A stretch of 64,000 nucleotides of DNA, from positions 1 through 64,000 of the forward strand of contig NZ_NVQE01000028.1 in assembly GCF_002591975.1 (NCBI RefSeq), written 5' to 3'. The notes below the pieces were generated by a model. The model saw only the letters and a program-made list of their open reading frames with translations, searched no databases and was not told where the DNA came from. A program made the position numbers and the translations under genes. Origin of the DNA: Mycobacterium neglectum (GTDB taxonomy: Bacteria > Actinomycetota > Actinomycetes > Mycobacteriales > Mycobacteriaceae). This document shows positions 1-8,751 of the stretch, one piece after another. The stretch's first letter is position 1. Each line of letters begins with the position of its first letter.

Positions 1-60
1 GCGGTGGTGGCGGTGGTGGCGGCGGGGGGAACGGTGGTGGCGGCGGCGGTGGCGGGCCAA
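1..60 (-). repeat. GGT/GGC triplet repeat encoding polyproline
   Basis: On the plus strand this is an irregular GGT/GGC/GGG triplet tract. In the ponA2 frame on the minus strand nearly every codon is proline (CCG, CCA, CCC), interrupted by one Phe. A second shorter tract of the same kind lies at 143-170, just after the PASTA domain. Such tracts are prone to slippage and to assembly errors, so the length of the tail should be treated with care. Confidence 0.85.
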
Positions 61-2473
61 GCACCGGCACCGTGATGGGCGGCAGCCCAGGAATCTGAAC
101 CACCGTCTGCCCGATCGGCGGCGGAAGGCCCGGTATCCCAGCCGGTGGAGGCGGAGGTGGTGGCGGGATGCCGTTGGAGATCTGGATCGTGATGATCGAA
201 CCGGGAACCGTCTGCCCGGCCGGCGACGTGCCGACCACCGCGCCGTACGGTGCGGTGCTGTTCACCGGCGTCGACTCGTTGGCGACCTGGAAACCAGCAT
301 CGCGCAGCCGCGACCGCGCGCTGCTCTCGTTCATACCCGAGACACTCGGCACCCGAGAGCCTGGTGCGCCGTCGACGAACCGGGGGTCGGTCGGGGGCAT
401 CGTGACCGGGCCGAAGTTGTTGGCAATCGGCATCATCGCGCTGAACCATGTGCGGGCGGGTTCGTTACCGCCGAACAGGTTGCCGTCGCCGCCGCACTGG
501 CGAAGCGGATAGGAACAAAGGGCCCCCGGCGCGGTCGAGTCGTCGTAGATGTAGTTGGCGGCGGCGTATTGATTGGTGAAGCCGAGGAAGCCCGCAGAGC
601 GGCTGGCCTCGGTCGTACCGGTCTTGCCCGACATCGGCAGATTCCAACCGACCGAGCCCGCGGCCCCCGCGGCAGTGCCCGCGCCGGTGTCGTCCTTGCT
701 CATCGCGTTGGCCAGGGTGTTGGCCAGGCCCTCTGGCACGACCTGTTCGCAGGTCTCGGTGGTCACCGACACCTGCTTGCCGTCGCGGTCGATCACCTCG
801 GCGATGGGATTCGGCGGGCACCATGTGCCGCCGGACGCCAGCGTCGCCGCGACGTTCGACAACTCCAATGCGTTGACCTCGATGGGGCCCAGCGTGAAGG
901 AACCGAGATTCTGTCGTTTGACGAAGTCGGCCAGGCTCTCGTTGCTCTCCGGGTCGTAGTCACGCGCGGTGCCGGGCAGCGCATAGGACCTCAGCCCCAG
1001 CTTGACCGCCATGTCGACGGTGCGCTGCACGCCCACCTGCGAGATCAGCTTGGCGAAAGCGGTGTTCGGTGAGGTGGCCAGCGCGTCCGTGACGCTCATG
1101 GTGCCGCGGTAGTTGCCGCCGTTCTGCACACACCATGTCGCGGGTGGGCAGCCCCTGGCGCCACCGCTACCCAGGCCCTTGGCCTGGAACCGAGCCGGCG
1201 CGTCGAGCTGAGCGTTGATGCCCATGCCCATGTCCATCGCGGCGGCGGTGGTGAAGATCTTGAAGACCGACCCTGCGCCGTCGCCGACCAGCGAGAAGGG
1301 CTGGGGCTGCATGGTCTCGCCGGCCTCCAGGTTCAGGCCGTAGGTGCGGTTGCTCGCCATCGCCACCACCGGGTGGGATTCCTTACCCGGCCTGATCACG
1401 CTCATCACGCTGGCGACGCCGTCGAGGTCGGGGCTCGCAATGTCGTTGATCGCCGCCTTCACCGGAATCTGCACATCGGGATCGAGGGTGGTCTTGATCA
1501 GGTAGCCGCCCCTTGCGACCTGGTCCTTGCTGATCCCGGCGCGCGCCAGGTATTCGAGGGCGTAGTCGCAGAAAAACGCGCGGTCACCGGCGGCGATGCA
1601 GCCGCGCGGCAGCTCTTTGGGCTGCGGCAGGACGCCAAGCGGCTGAGCCTTGGCCGCTTGCAGCGCTGTGGCCTCTTCGGGAATGTTTTCGATCATGGTG
1701 TCCAGCACCACGTTTCGGCGGGCCAGCGCGCCTTCGGGATTCGTGTAGGGGTTCAGTGTGCTGGTGGACTGCACCATGCCCGCCAGCAGCGCCGCCTGCT
1801 CCCAGTTCAGTTCGGAGGCATTGATGCCGAAGTACGTCTGCGCGGCGTCCTGCACCCCGAACGCGCCGTTGCCGAACGAGACGAGATTCAGATAGCGAGT
1901 CAGGATCTCGGGCTTGGTGAAGGTCTTGTCCAGCGTCAGGGCCATCCGGATCTCGCGCAGCTTGCGGGCCGGGGTGGTCTCGATGGCCGCACGCTTCTCC
2001 GCGTCGGTCTGCGCGATCACCAGCAACTGGTAGTTCTTCACGTACTGCTGCTCGATCGTGGAGCCACCGCGGGTGTCGAGGTTTCCGGACAGATAGCCCG
2101 AAAGGCCGGTCAGCGTGCCCTGCACGTCTACGCCGTTGTGCTCGGCGAACCGCTTGTCCTCGATCGAGACGATAGCCAGTTTCATGGTGTTGGCGATTTG
2201 GTCGCCGGGCACCTCGAACCGGCGCTGGTTGTAGAGCCACGCGATGACATTGCCCTTGGCGTCGACCATCGTCGATACCTGCGGCACTTCACCCTCGACC
2301 AGCTGCGCCGAACCGTTGGCCACGACATCGGAGGCCCGGTTCGAGACCAGTCCGAACCCCCCGACCACCGGAAACATCAATGCCGCGAGGACGACGCTGG
2401 CCAACAGACAGCACCACGCGAGCTTGATCACCGTGACCGCTGGTGGCGGCGGGGACGGTGGGCTTTCCGGCAT
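1..2473 (-). CDS. ponA2: Bifunctional penicillin-binding protein PonA2 (3' end cut by window edge)
   Basis: Class A penicillin-binding protein that polymerises and cross-links peptidoglycan outside the membrane. It starts at ATG 2473 and is still open after 824 codons, so the stop lies outside the window. A short Pro-rich cytosolic head is followed by one membrane anchor. The glycosyltransferase-51 motif SIEDKRF follows. The transpeptidase motifs are SVFK (near 1260-1270) and KTGTT (near 615-630). A PASTA domain is encoded at roughly 178-390 and contains APYGAVVGTSPAGQTVPGS. The protein then ends in a long polyproline tail. PASTA plus Pro-rich tail and the neighbouring divergent whiB4 match PonA2 of M. 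tuberculosis (about 810 residues). I am confident of the family; only the C-terminal end is unknown. Confidence 0.93.
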   Translation of the reverse strand, partial: MPESPPSPPPPAVTVIKLAWCCLLASVVLAALMFPVVGGFGLVSNRASDVVANGSAQLVEGEVPQVSTMVDAKGNVIAWLYNQRRFEVPGDQIANTMKLAIVSIEDKRFAEHNGVDVQGTLTGLSGYLSGNLDTRGGSTIEQQYVKNYQLLVIAQTDAEKRAAIETTPARKLREIRMALTLDKTFTKPEILTRYLNLVSFGNGAFGVQDAAQTYFGINASELNWEQAALLAGMVQSTSTLNPYTNPEGALARRNVVLDTMIENIPEEATALQAAKAQPLGVLPQPKELPRGCIAAGDRAFFCDYALEYLARAGISKDQVARGGYLIKTTLDPDVQIPVKAAINDIASPDLDGVASVMSVIRPGKESHPVVAMASNRTYGLNLEAGETMQPQPFSLVGDGAGSVFKIFTTAAAMDMGMGINAQLDAPARFQAKGLGSGGARGCPPATWCVQNGGNYRGTMSVTDALATSPNTAFAKLISQVGVQRTVDMAVKLGLRSYALPGTARDYDPESNESLADFVKRQNLGSFTLGPIEVNALELSNVAATLASGGTWCPPNPIAEVIDRDGKQVSVTTETCEQVVPEGLANTLANAMSKDDTGAGTAAGAAGSVGWNLPMSGKTGTTEASRSAGFLGFTNQYAAANYIYDDSTAPGALCSYPLRQCGGDGNLFGGNEPARTWFSAMMPIANNFGPVTMPPTDPRFVDGAPGSRVPSVSGMNESSARSRLRDAGFQVANESTPVNSTAPYGAVVGTSPAGQTVPGSIITIQISNGIPPPPPPPPAGIPGLPPPIGQTVVQIPGLPPITVPVLGPPPPPPPPFPPPPPPPPP

Positions 2474-2781
2474 GCGTACAGAGTAGCTAGCGGATCCTGA
2501 CGGCAAAATTCGTAGATCCCGGGTCTCGGACGGCGCCGTTGTCAGCTCTCCGACCTGCGGGCGCGTAAATTTTGCTCAGAGTTTGCTTAAGGACTGCACG
2601 GTCGTCCCAAAAAAGTGGCCTCCTACGTATTGCGCAGAAGCGCCCTGACCACTTAAGTTGTCCTGACAGTGCGATGCAGGTCACACTAGACCCTCGCAAA
2701 GTGACGTAGAACGCACCATCGCGTTCTGCACCAGGAGAGTAAGCCGTCGTCGGGGGGCGGCCGGAACGAAGGGGAACGCTG
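2474..2781. promoter_or_regulatory. Divergent ponA2-whiB4 intergenic region with a CRP-like site
   Basis: About 308 bases hold the promoters of both divergent genes. I see no further gene in it. A CRP-like inverted repeat, TGCGATGCAGGTCACA, sits at 2670-2685, about 97 bases before the whiB4 start. It differs at one position from the TGTGA-N6-TCACA consensus used by mycobacterial CRP. The crp gene lies 4 kb away in this same window. Regulation of whiB4 by CRP here is inference only. Confidence 0.4.
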
Positions 2782-3138
2782 GTGTCCGGTATGAGGCCCG
2801 CAGCGCGGAGGACGAGCATGACCATTACTGCCCCCAGTGTCGTGCCAGGTGCAGAAGCCGAGGCCCGCATCGCCTGGGTTTCACAGGCTCGGTGCCGCCA
2901 GGCTGACCCCGACGAGCTCTTTGTCCGCGGGGCCGCGCAGCGCAAAGCCGCGGTTATCTGCAGGCATTGCCCGGTAATCCTGGAATGCGGCGCCGACGCC
3001 CTCGACAATCGGGTGGAGTTCGGTGTGTGGGGAGGCATGACCGAACGTCAGCGCCGCGCCCTGCTCAAGCAGCACCCCGAGGTCGTTTCCTGGGCTGATT
3101 TCTTCGCCGCCCAGCGCAAGCACCGCAGCGCCGTCTAA
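2782..3138 (+). CDS. whiB4: WhiB-family Fe-S redox regulator WhiB4
   Basis: Small iron-sulfur transcription factor and redox sensor. The 118 residues carry the four cluster cysteines C38, C60, C63 and C69, the last three in the order ICRHC...C. The WhiB turn EFGVWGG is at 79-85, followed by the basic C-terminal stretch TERQRRALLKQ. Length and the start MSGMRPAARRT match WhiB4 of M. tuberculosis as I remember it, which also begins with GTG. Its TAA stop overlaps the stop of the convergent ATPase gene (shared bases 3135-3138). In M. tuberculosis, WhiB4 responds to oxygen and nitric oxide and affects redox balance (family knowledge). Confidence 0.95.
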   Translation: MSGMRPAARRTSMTITAPSVVPGAEAEARIAWVSQARCRQADPDELFVRGAAQRKAAVICRHCPVILECGADALDNRVEFGVWGGMTERQRRALLKQHPEVVSWADFFAAQRKHRSAV

Positions 3139-4265
3139 GCCGCGGAAGTCTCGCCGGTGATCTGATCGGCGATCGCCCGCAACGCCTCCAGGTCGGAGAC
3201 GTCGAACGGCAATGACGGCACACCCACGATCGCCACGTGCGGATTCGCGCCGGTGAAGCGCGACAGCAGCCTGATCTCCCGTTTGGACCGCCCGGCGCGG
3301 TCGGAGTGGATCCGAAGCACCGCCGCGGTCACCGAGTCGGGATCCGCGGCCTCCAGGGCATCTGCAGCCTCGTCTGCCTTGTCGGCATGCAGCGTCGACA
3401 ACATCGGGTGGGTGCGGTTGAGGATCAGACCGGACAGCGGCATCTTCTCCTGCGAGAGGCGGTCGATGAAGAACGACGCCTCACGCAGCGCATCGGGTTC
3501 CGCGGCGGACACGACGACGAACTGGGTGCCGCGCCGCTTCAACAGTTCGTAGGTGCGGTCGGCCTTCTCCCGGAACCCGCCGAAGGTGGCATCTAGCGAC
3601 TGGACGAAAGCCGCTGCATCGCCGAGCATCTGAGAGCCGAGCACTGTCGACAGAGCGCGCATGGCTAAACCCATCGCGCCGGTCACCAGTTTGCCGATGC
3701 CGCGACCGGGGCCAAGCAGCAACTTCCACAACCGGCTGTCCATGAAGCCGCCCAACCGTTTTGGAGCATCGAGGAAGTCGAGTGCGTTGCGGGACGGGGG
3801 TGTGTCGACCACGACGAGGTCCCACCGGTCTTCACCGAGCAATTGCCCGAGCTTCTCCATCGCCATGTATTCCTGTGTGCCTGCAAGCGACGTCGCGACG
3901 GTCTGATAGAACTGGTTGTCCAGAATCTCTTGTGCGCGATCAGGTCCGGAGTACTGGATCACCATTTCGTCGAATGTGCGACGCATGTCCAGCATCATCG
4001 CGTGCAGTTCGCCCGTCACCTCGGGAGCCAGCGGCACCCGCTGCGGCGTGTTGCCGAGATCCTTGATGCCGAGCGCCTGCGCCAGCCGCTTGGCAGGGTC
4101 GATCGTCAGCACCACGACCGTGCGGCCGTATTCGGCTGCGCGTAATGCCATCGCCGCGGCGGTGGTGGTCTTGCCGACACCGCCTGCGCCGCAACACACT
4201 ACGACGCGATTAGAAGTGTCGGACAGGATCGAGGCCATGTCCAGTGCAGGTGGTGTGGTACTCAT
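3135..4265 (-). CDS. ArsA-family ATPase, second of a pair (Rv3680-like)
   Basis: Cytosolic P-loop ATPase of the ArsA/GET3-like group, 376 residues. The P-loop GAGGVGKTT is at residues 26-34 and is followed by TIDPAKRLAQALG and the switch motif VVVDTPPSRNALDFLDAP. The start at 4265 is preferred over an upstream in-frame codon at 4361 because AGGAGAAG stands just before it and it matches the M. tuberculosis protein. It lies 31 bases after the first ATPase gene, so the two form an operon. In M. tuberculosis this pair (Rv3679-Rv3680, also called BagA/BagB) forms a complex linked to glycerol and detoxification phenotypes (recollection). No membrane partner gene is adjacent. Confidence 0.9.
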   Translation of the reverse strand: MSTTPPALDMASILSDTSNRVVVCCGAGGVGKTTTAAAMALRAAEYGRTVVVLTIDPAKRLAQALGIKDLGNTPQRVPLAPEVTGELHAMMLDMRRTFDEMVIQYSGPDRAQEILDNQFYQTVATSLAGTQEYMAMEKLGQLLGEDRWDLVVVDTPPSRNALDFLDAPKRLGGFMDSRLWKLLLGPGRGIGKLVTGAMGLAMRALSTVLGSQMLGDAAAFVQSLDATFGGFREKADRTYELLKRRGTQFVVVSAAEPDALREASFFIDRLSQEKMPLSGLILNRTHPMLSTLHADKADEAADALEAADPDSVTAAVLRIHSDRAGRSKREIRLLSRFTGANPHVAIVGVPSLPFDVSDLEALRAIADQITGETSAA

Positions 4266-4296
4266 CGACTTCTCCTGCTTTGTCCGATTCGCAAGC

Positions 4297-5316
4297 TCAT
4301 CGGACGCCTTGGTGGGCGAGTGCTTCGGCGAGTTCGTAAAGGCTGCCGAGATCCACACCATCGGAAATCTGCGGCAACTCTAGACGTGCCACGTCGAGCT
4401 CATCGAGCTGCTCGGCACTCTCGGCACGTGCCTGGATCCTGGTGGCATGCTGAATCGTCTCAGTCAGCAGACCCGCAAAGTCGCTGTCGGACAACGTGAT
4501 TCCCGAATCGGTAAGTTCTGCGCGGACAGTGTCGGCGTCGATCACTCCCTCGGCGGCCTTGATCAGGTCGTCCGGGGGCAGGTACGCGGGGATGTTCCGG
4601 TTCACGATGACGCTGCCGATCGGCAGGCCCAACTCCTTGAGCTCGTCGATGGCTTCCAGAGTCTCCTGGATAGGCAGCGCCTCGAGCAGCGTCACCAGAT
4701 GGATCGCCGTGAGGTCTGAGTGCAACACCTTGACGACGCTTTCGGCCTGTGAATGCACCGGGCCGCCCTTGGCCAGTTGCGAGACCGCCTTGGTGACGTC
4801 GAGGAACCTGGAGATGCGGCCCGTCGGTGGCGAGTCGACGACGATCGCGTCGTAAACGGGCTGCTTACCTTTGTCGGCGCGGGTGACGATCTCGCGGATC
4901 TTGCCGGTGAGCAGCACGTCACGCAGGCCGGGCGCGATCGTCGTGGCGAACTCGACCGCCCCGATCCGCCGCATGGCACGGCCGGCGATACCCAGGTTGT
5001 AGAACATGTCCAGGTACTCGAGGAACGCGGCCTCGGTGTCGATTGCCAGTGCGTTGACGGTGCCGCCGCCGTCCGCGGTGGCGATCTTGACCTCCTCATA
5101 GGGCAGCGGCGGCACGTCGAACAGCTGCGCGATACCTTGCCGCCCTTCGACTTCCACCAACAGCACCTTTCGACCGCCGGTGGCGAGCGCCAGCGCAAGC
5201 GAGGCGGCAATGGTCGACTTACCGGTTCCGCCCTTGCCGGTGACGAAGTGCAGTCGCGCCTTTGTCAGCCGCGACGGCCAACCGACCGCGCTGCGGTCCT
5301 CAGAGGTGGTGCCCAC
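4297..5316 (-). CDS. ArsA-family ATPase, first of a pair (Rv3679-like)
   Basis: First gene of the two-gene ArsA-like operon, 339 residues with a GTG start. The P-loop GKGGTGKST is at residues 27-35. EVEGRQGIAQLFD follows the Walker region, and IVVDSPPTGRISRFLDVTKA is the Walker B/switch segment. The paralogue downstream shares the layout but little sequence, which fits a heteromeric ATPase. The upstream, divergent small gene begins 48 bases away. Substrate is not evident from sequence; arsenite-type transport is a family label, not a prediction. Confidence 0.9.
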   Translation of the reverse strand: MGTTSEDRSAVGWPSRLTKARLHFVTGKGGTGKSTIAASLALALATGGRKVLLVEVEGRQGIAQLFDVPPLPYEEVKIATADGGGTVNALAIDTEAAFLEYLDMFYNLGIAGRAMRRIGAVEFATTIAPGLRDVLLTGKIREIVTRADKGKQPVYDAIVVDSPPTGRISRFLDVTKAVSQLAKGGPVHSQAESVVKVLHSDLTAIHLVTLLEALPIQETLEAIDELKELGLPIGSVIVNRNIPAYLPPDDLIKAAEGVIDADTVRAELTDSGITLSDSDFAGLLTETIQHATRIQARAESAEQLDELDVARLELPQISDGVDLGSLYELAEALAHQGVR

Positions 5317-5364
5317 CCGTGCATGCTAACCAAGTGCGTATCGCTGACCGATAAGCTCAGCCAC

Positions 5365-5526
5365 ATGAGCGAACCGACCCGCTGGGAGTACGCCACCGTC
5401 CCGCTGCTTACGCATGCAACCAAACAGATCCTCGATCAGTGGGGTGAGGACGGCTGGGAGCTGGTCTCGGTGCTCCAGGGGCCGACCGGTGAGCAGCACG
5501 TCGCGTATCTCAAGCGACCTAAATGA
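5365..5526 (+). CDS. Small DUF4177-like protein (Rv3678A-like)
   Basis: A 53-residue protein reading MSEPTRWEYATVPLL...QILDQWGEDGWELVSV. The WEY...QWGEDGWELV pattern is typical of small DUF4177-type proteins that form a compact beta-alpha-beta fold. Its TGA overlaps the ATG of the RidA-like gene by four bases (ATGA, 5523-5526), so the two are translationally coupled. Function is unknown. The position before the Rid protein is conserved in mycobacteria as I recall. Confidence 0.85.
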   Translation: MSEPTRWEYATVPLLTHATKQILDQWGEDGWELVSVLQGPTGEQHVAYLKRPK

Positions 5527-5978
5527 GTGCCTCGGCCAGGCTCACCGAGCTGGGCATAAAGCTGCCCGACGTGGTGCAGCCCCTGGCGGCCTATGTGCCC
5601 GCGGTGCGCACGGGGAATCTGGTGTACACCGCGGGACAGCTGCCCATGGTGGCCGGAAGTCTGATTCAGGCCGGCAAGGTGGGCGCTGAGGTCGCGCCGG
5701 AGGACGGTAAGGCGCTGGCGCGGGTGTGTGCACTCAATGCGCTGGCCGCGGTTCATTCGCTGGTCGGGATCGATTCGGTGACCCGCGTGGTCAAGGTTGT
5801 CGGCTTCGTCGCTTCGGCCACCGGCTTCAACGGTCAACCGGGGGTCATCAACGGTGCGTCGGAGCTTTTCGGTGAGGTGTTCGGCGATGCCGGGGCGCAT
5901 GCCCGGTCGGCGGTCGGGGTCTCGGAGCTGCCGCTGGACGCACCGGTCGAGGTCGAAGTGATTTTCGAGGTTGCGTGA
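5523..5978 (+). CDS. RidA/YjgF-family protein (Rv3678c-like)
   Basis: Rid-superfamily protein of 151 residues. Members hydrolyse reactive enamine/imine intermediates made by PLP enzymes. Family marks are VYTAGQLPM near residues 38-46, the N-terminal LPDVVQPLAAYVPAVRTGN block and AHARSAVGVSELPLDAPVEVE. The Arg in HARSAV corresponds to the conserved substrate-carboxylate-binding Arg of RidA. It is coupled on both sides: ATGA with the DUF4177-like gene upstream and GTGA with the metallo-beta-lactamase gene downstream. Subgroup and substrate cannot be decided. Confidence 0.9.
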   Translation: MSASARLTELGIKLPDVVQPLAAYVPAVRTGNLVYTAGQLPMVAGSLIQAGKVGAEVAPEDGKALARVCALNALAAVHSLVGIDSVTRVVKVVGFVASATGFNGQPGVINGASELFGEVFGDAGAHARSAVGVSELPLDAPVEVEVIFEVA

Positions 5979-6760
5979 ACCTCGAGCACCCCGCGTATAA
6001 AAAACTCCGTCCGGTGACGGAGACCGCGTCGGTGCTGCTGTGCGACAACCCCGGCCTGCTGACCCTAGAGGGCACCAACACCTGGGTGCTGCGGGGTCCG
6101 GGCAGCGACGAGATGGTGATTGTCGACCCCGGGCCCGAGGACGACGAGCACATCGAACTGGTCGCGGGCCTGGGCAAGATCCCGTTGGTGCTCATCAGCC
6201 ACAAACACGAGGATCACACCGGCGCCATCGACAAGCTCGTCGACCGCACCGGCGCCGTGGTCCGCTCGGTGCGCAGCGGGTTCCTGCGTGGCCTGGGCGG
6301 TCCGCTGACCGACGGCGAAGTCATCGACGCGGCCGGCCTGCGTATCAAGGTGATGGCCACTCCAGGGCATACCGCGGACTCGGTCTCGTTCCTGCTCGAC
6401 GACGCGGTGCTGACCGCAGATACCGTGCTCGGCCGCGGCACGACCGTCATCGACAAAGAGGACGGCAACCTGCGGGAGTACCTGGAGTCGCTGCACCGGT
6501 TGCGCGGCGTCGGTCATCGGACGGTCCTGCCGGGCCACGGCCCCGATCTCGCCGACCTGGAAGCGGTGAGCGACATGTATCTGGCGCATCGCGAGGAGCG
6601 ACTCGATCAGGTGCGGGCGGCGTTACGGGAAATCGGCGACGATGCCACCGCGCGACAGATCGTCGAACACGTGTATACCGACGTCGACGAAAAACTGTGG
6701 GACGCAGCGGAATGGAGCGTCCAAGCCCAGGTGAACTACCTACGTGCCGCAACAAGCTAG
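5975..6760 (+). CDS. Metallo-beta-lactamase-fold hydrolase (Rv3677c-like)
   Basis: Probably cytosolic metal-dependent hydrolase of 261 residues, of the group that includes human LACTB2-like enzymes. The metal motif HKHEDH is H76, H78, D80, H81. GTNTWVL near the N-terminus, TPGHTADSV and GHGP supply the later metal ligands. A C-terminal winged-helix-like tail follows. The GTG start overlaps the Rid gene stop (GTGA). The TAG stop overlaps the stop of the convergent crp gene within the palindrome CTAG (6757-6760). Thioesterase or endonuclease activity is possible; sequence alone does not decide. Confidence 0.9.
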   Translation: MNLEHPAYKKLRPVTETASVLLCDNPGLLTLEGTNTWVLRGPGSDEMVIVDPGPEDDEHIELVAGLGKIPLVLISHKHEDHTGAIDKLVDRTGAVVRSVRSGFLRGLGGPLTDGEVIDAAGLRIKVMATPGHTADSVSFLLDDAVLTADTVLGRGTTVIDKEDGNLREYLESLHRLRGVGHRTVLPGHGPDLADLEAVSDMYLAHREERLDQVRAALREIGDDATARQIVEHVYTDVDEKLWDAAEWSVQAQVNYLRAATS

Positions 6761-7431
6761 CGGGCGCGGCGGGCCAGGCGCTCGCTGTCGGAGATGAGAA
6801 CGCTCTTGCCCTCCAGCCGGATCCAGCCGCGGTGGGCGAAATCGGCGAGCGCCTTGTTGACGGTCTCGCGCGATGCGCCGACGAGCTGGGCGATCTCCTC
6901 CTGGGTCAGGTCGTGCGTCACGCGCAGCGCGCCGCCCTCCTGAGTCCCGAACCGCTGCGCGAGCTGCAGCAGCTGCTTGGCCACCCGGCCGGGGACGTCG
7001 GTGAAGATCAGGTCGGCGAGGTTGTTGTTGGTGCGGCGGAGCCGGCGGGCCAGCACGCGCAACAGCTGCTCGGCGATCTCGGGTCGGTCGGCGATCCACG
7101 CGCGCAGGGCGTCGCGGTCCATGGACACGGCCCGCACATCGGTGATGGTGGTCGCGCTGGACGTCCGAGGGCCGGGGTCGAAGATCGACAGCTCGCCGAA
7201 CATGTCCGACGGGCCCATGATCGTGAGCAGGTTCTCGCGGCCGTCCGGTGAACGTCGGCCGATCTTCACCTTGCCCGAAACGATGATGTAGAGCCGATCG
7301 CCGGGTTCACCTTCTGCGAACACAGTGTGCCCACGTGGGAAGTCAACGGGCTGCAATTGCTTCGTCAGCGCGGAAACCGCGCTGGGTTCGACTCCTTGGA
7401 AGATTCCGGCCCTCGCCAGGATCTCGTCCAC
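6757..7431 (-). CDS. crp: cAMP receptor protein, Crp/Fnr transcription factor
   Basis: Global cAMP-responsive regulator, 224 residues, orthologous to Rv3676. The N-terminal beta-barrel carries the cyclic-nucleotide motif GELSIFDPGPRTSSA (residues 79-93). The C-terminal winged helix contains TQEEIAQLVGASRETVNKAL. The start is GTG with GAGGGG upstream. A possible target palindrome, CGTGACCGCGGTCACA, lies at 16934-16949 in the promoter of the Ms1 RNA, and a weaker one lies before whiB4. A class III adenylate cyclase in this window (30615-32234) could supply its ligand. Confidence 0.96.
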   Translation of the reverse strand: MDEILARAGIFQGVEPSAVSALTKQLQPVDFPRGHTVFAEGEPGDRLYIIVSGKVKIGRRSPDGRENLLTIMGPSDMFGELSIFDPGPRTSSATTITDVRAVSMDRDALRAWIADRPEIAEQLLRVLARRLRRTNNNLADLIFTDVPGRVAKQLLQLAQRFGTQEGGALRVTHDLTQEEIAQLVGASRETVNKALADFAHRGWIRLEGKSVLISDSERLARRAR

Positions 7432-7533
7432 GTTGCCCCTCTTAAGCTGTTGGCTGATATGACATGCGAAGGCCGACCTCTAAATGCTCGGCGAAATCAG
7501 TCTAGAGGTGAGACCCTTCGTGACCAGCCCACG

Positions 7534-7866
7534 CTACACACGATTGGGTTGTCGAGTCCGCTGAAATTCAGGATTGGCCGCGCTGTGCACCAAGACCCGT
7601 GTCGGCAAACGCTCACTATCGGGGGTCGGCTGATTGCCGTTGCGCTTGGGCCCCTGCCCGTTCAGGCGCCGATGCTGGCTGTCCAGGGCACGGCTCATGC
7701 CGTCTCGCGCAAGTGTGTTGACGTCGTCGGCCTCAGCTTGTTCGAAGAACGCCGCCACGTCGCTCGCCGAGACCGTGTCGCGGGAAAGGCTCGTTTCGAG
7801 TCGCTCCAGCGCGAAGGTTGCCATCATCAGCAACCCCGGTATCAGAGCCACGAGCAACCACGACAC
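7534..7866 (-). CDS. Small membrane protein upstream of crp (Rv3675-like)
   Basis: A 110-residue protein with a GTG start. The N-terminal segment SWLLVALIPGLLMMATFAL is hydrophobic, and a polar region with many Glu/Asp follows. It lies 102 bases upstream of crp on the same strand, as Rv3675 does in M. tuberculosis. The rest of the protein is low in recognisable motifs and may be disordered. Function is unknown. Confidence rests on the conserved position and a start that resembles the M. tuberculosis protein. Confidence 0.72.
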   Translation of the reverse strand: MSWLLVALIPGLLMMATFALERLETSLSRDTVSASDVAAFFEQAEADDVNTLARDGMSRALDSQHRRLNGQGPKRNGNQPTPDSERLPTRVLVHSAANPEFQRTRQPNRV

Positions 7867-7981
7867 AAGGCTGAAGTAAACACGGCCAAGGTCTCAGCGG
7901 GATCACGAATTGTCACCGGTCCGCACAGGGTTTGTCTTGGTTTGTCTCGGTCGTGTCGGGGTCGCTCAGTACGCTGATTTT

Positions 7982-8734
7982 GTGACTGTGCCCAAGCGCG
8001 CCCGCAAAAGAGACGGCGAGACCCGCCTCGGTCTCATTCGCCGCGCCCGGCGAATGAATCGTGAGTTGGCACAGGCGTTTCCGCATGTGTACTGCGAGCT
8101 GGACTTCACGAATCCGCTCGAGCTGGCCGTCGCGACGATTCTGTCCGCCCAAAGTACCGACAAAGGGGTGAACCTCACCACCCCCGCGCTGTTCAAGAAG
8201 TACCGCTCCGCTTTGGACTATGCGCAGGCCGATCGCACGGAACTCGAGCAGATGGTCCGCCCCACCGGGTTCTATCGAAATAAGGCGAACTCGTTGATTC
8301 GGCTGGGCCAGGAACTCGTGGAGCGATTCGACGGCCAGGTGCCCGCGACCATGGAGGAACTCGTCACGCTGCCCGGCATCGGCCGCAAAACCGCCAACGT
8401 CATCCTTGGTAATGCCTTCGGAATTCCCGGCATCACCGTCGACACGCACTTCGGCAGGCTCGTCCGGCGCTGGCACTGGACGACTGAAGAGGACCCGGTG
8501 AAGGTCGAGCACGCCATCGGCGAGCTCATCGAGCGCAGCGAGTGGACCCTGTTGAGCCACCGGGTGATCTTTCACGGCCGCCGCGTCTGCCATGCCCGCA
8601 AGCCCGCGTGTGGTGTATGCGTCCTTGCCAAGGACTGCCCGTCCTTCGGCGCAGGCCCCACCGACCCGCTGATCGCGGCACCTCTGGTCAAAGGCCCCGA
8701 AACCGAACATCTGCTGGCGCTGGCCGGGCTCTAG
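7982..8734 (+). CDS. nth: Endonuclease III (Nth), base-excision repair glycosylase/lyase
   Basis: Removes oxidised pyrimidines and cuts the abasic site. The protein has 250 residues. The helix-hairpin-helix LPGIGRKTANVI holds the catalytic Lys, and VDTHFGRL holds the catalytic Asp. The 4Fe-4S cysteines follow the C-x6-C-x2-C-x5-C spacing (VCHARKPACGVCVLAKDC). GTG 7982 is chosen over an in-frame start at 7910. A -10-like TACGCT at 7970-7975 would place transcription start exactly on 7982, so the mRNA may be leaderless. The homologous M. tuberculosis protein has a similar length (245 residues). Confidence 0.95.
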   Translation: MTVPKRARKRDGETRLGLIRRARRMNRELAQAFPHVYCELDFTNPLELAVATILSAQSTDKGVNLTTPALFKKYRSALDYAQADRTELEQMVRPTGFYRNKANSLIRLGQELVERFDGQVPATMEELVTLPGIGRKTANVILGNAFGIPGITVDTHFGRLVRRWHWTTEEDPVKVEHAIGELIERSEWTLLSHRVIFHGRRVCHARKPACGVCVLAKDCPSFGAGPTDPLIAAPLVKGPETEHLLALAGL

Positions 8735-8751
8735 CCGCCGTCCCTGTCCCG

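Noticed and set aside
2487..3038. 183-codon minus-strand frame opposite whiB4
   Set aside because: Antisense shadow; whiB4 has all four cluster cysteines and the expected length.
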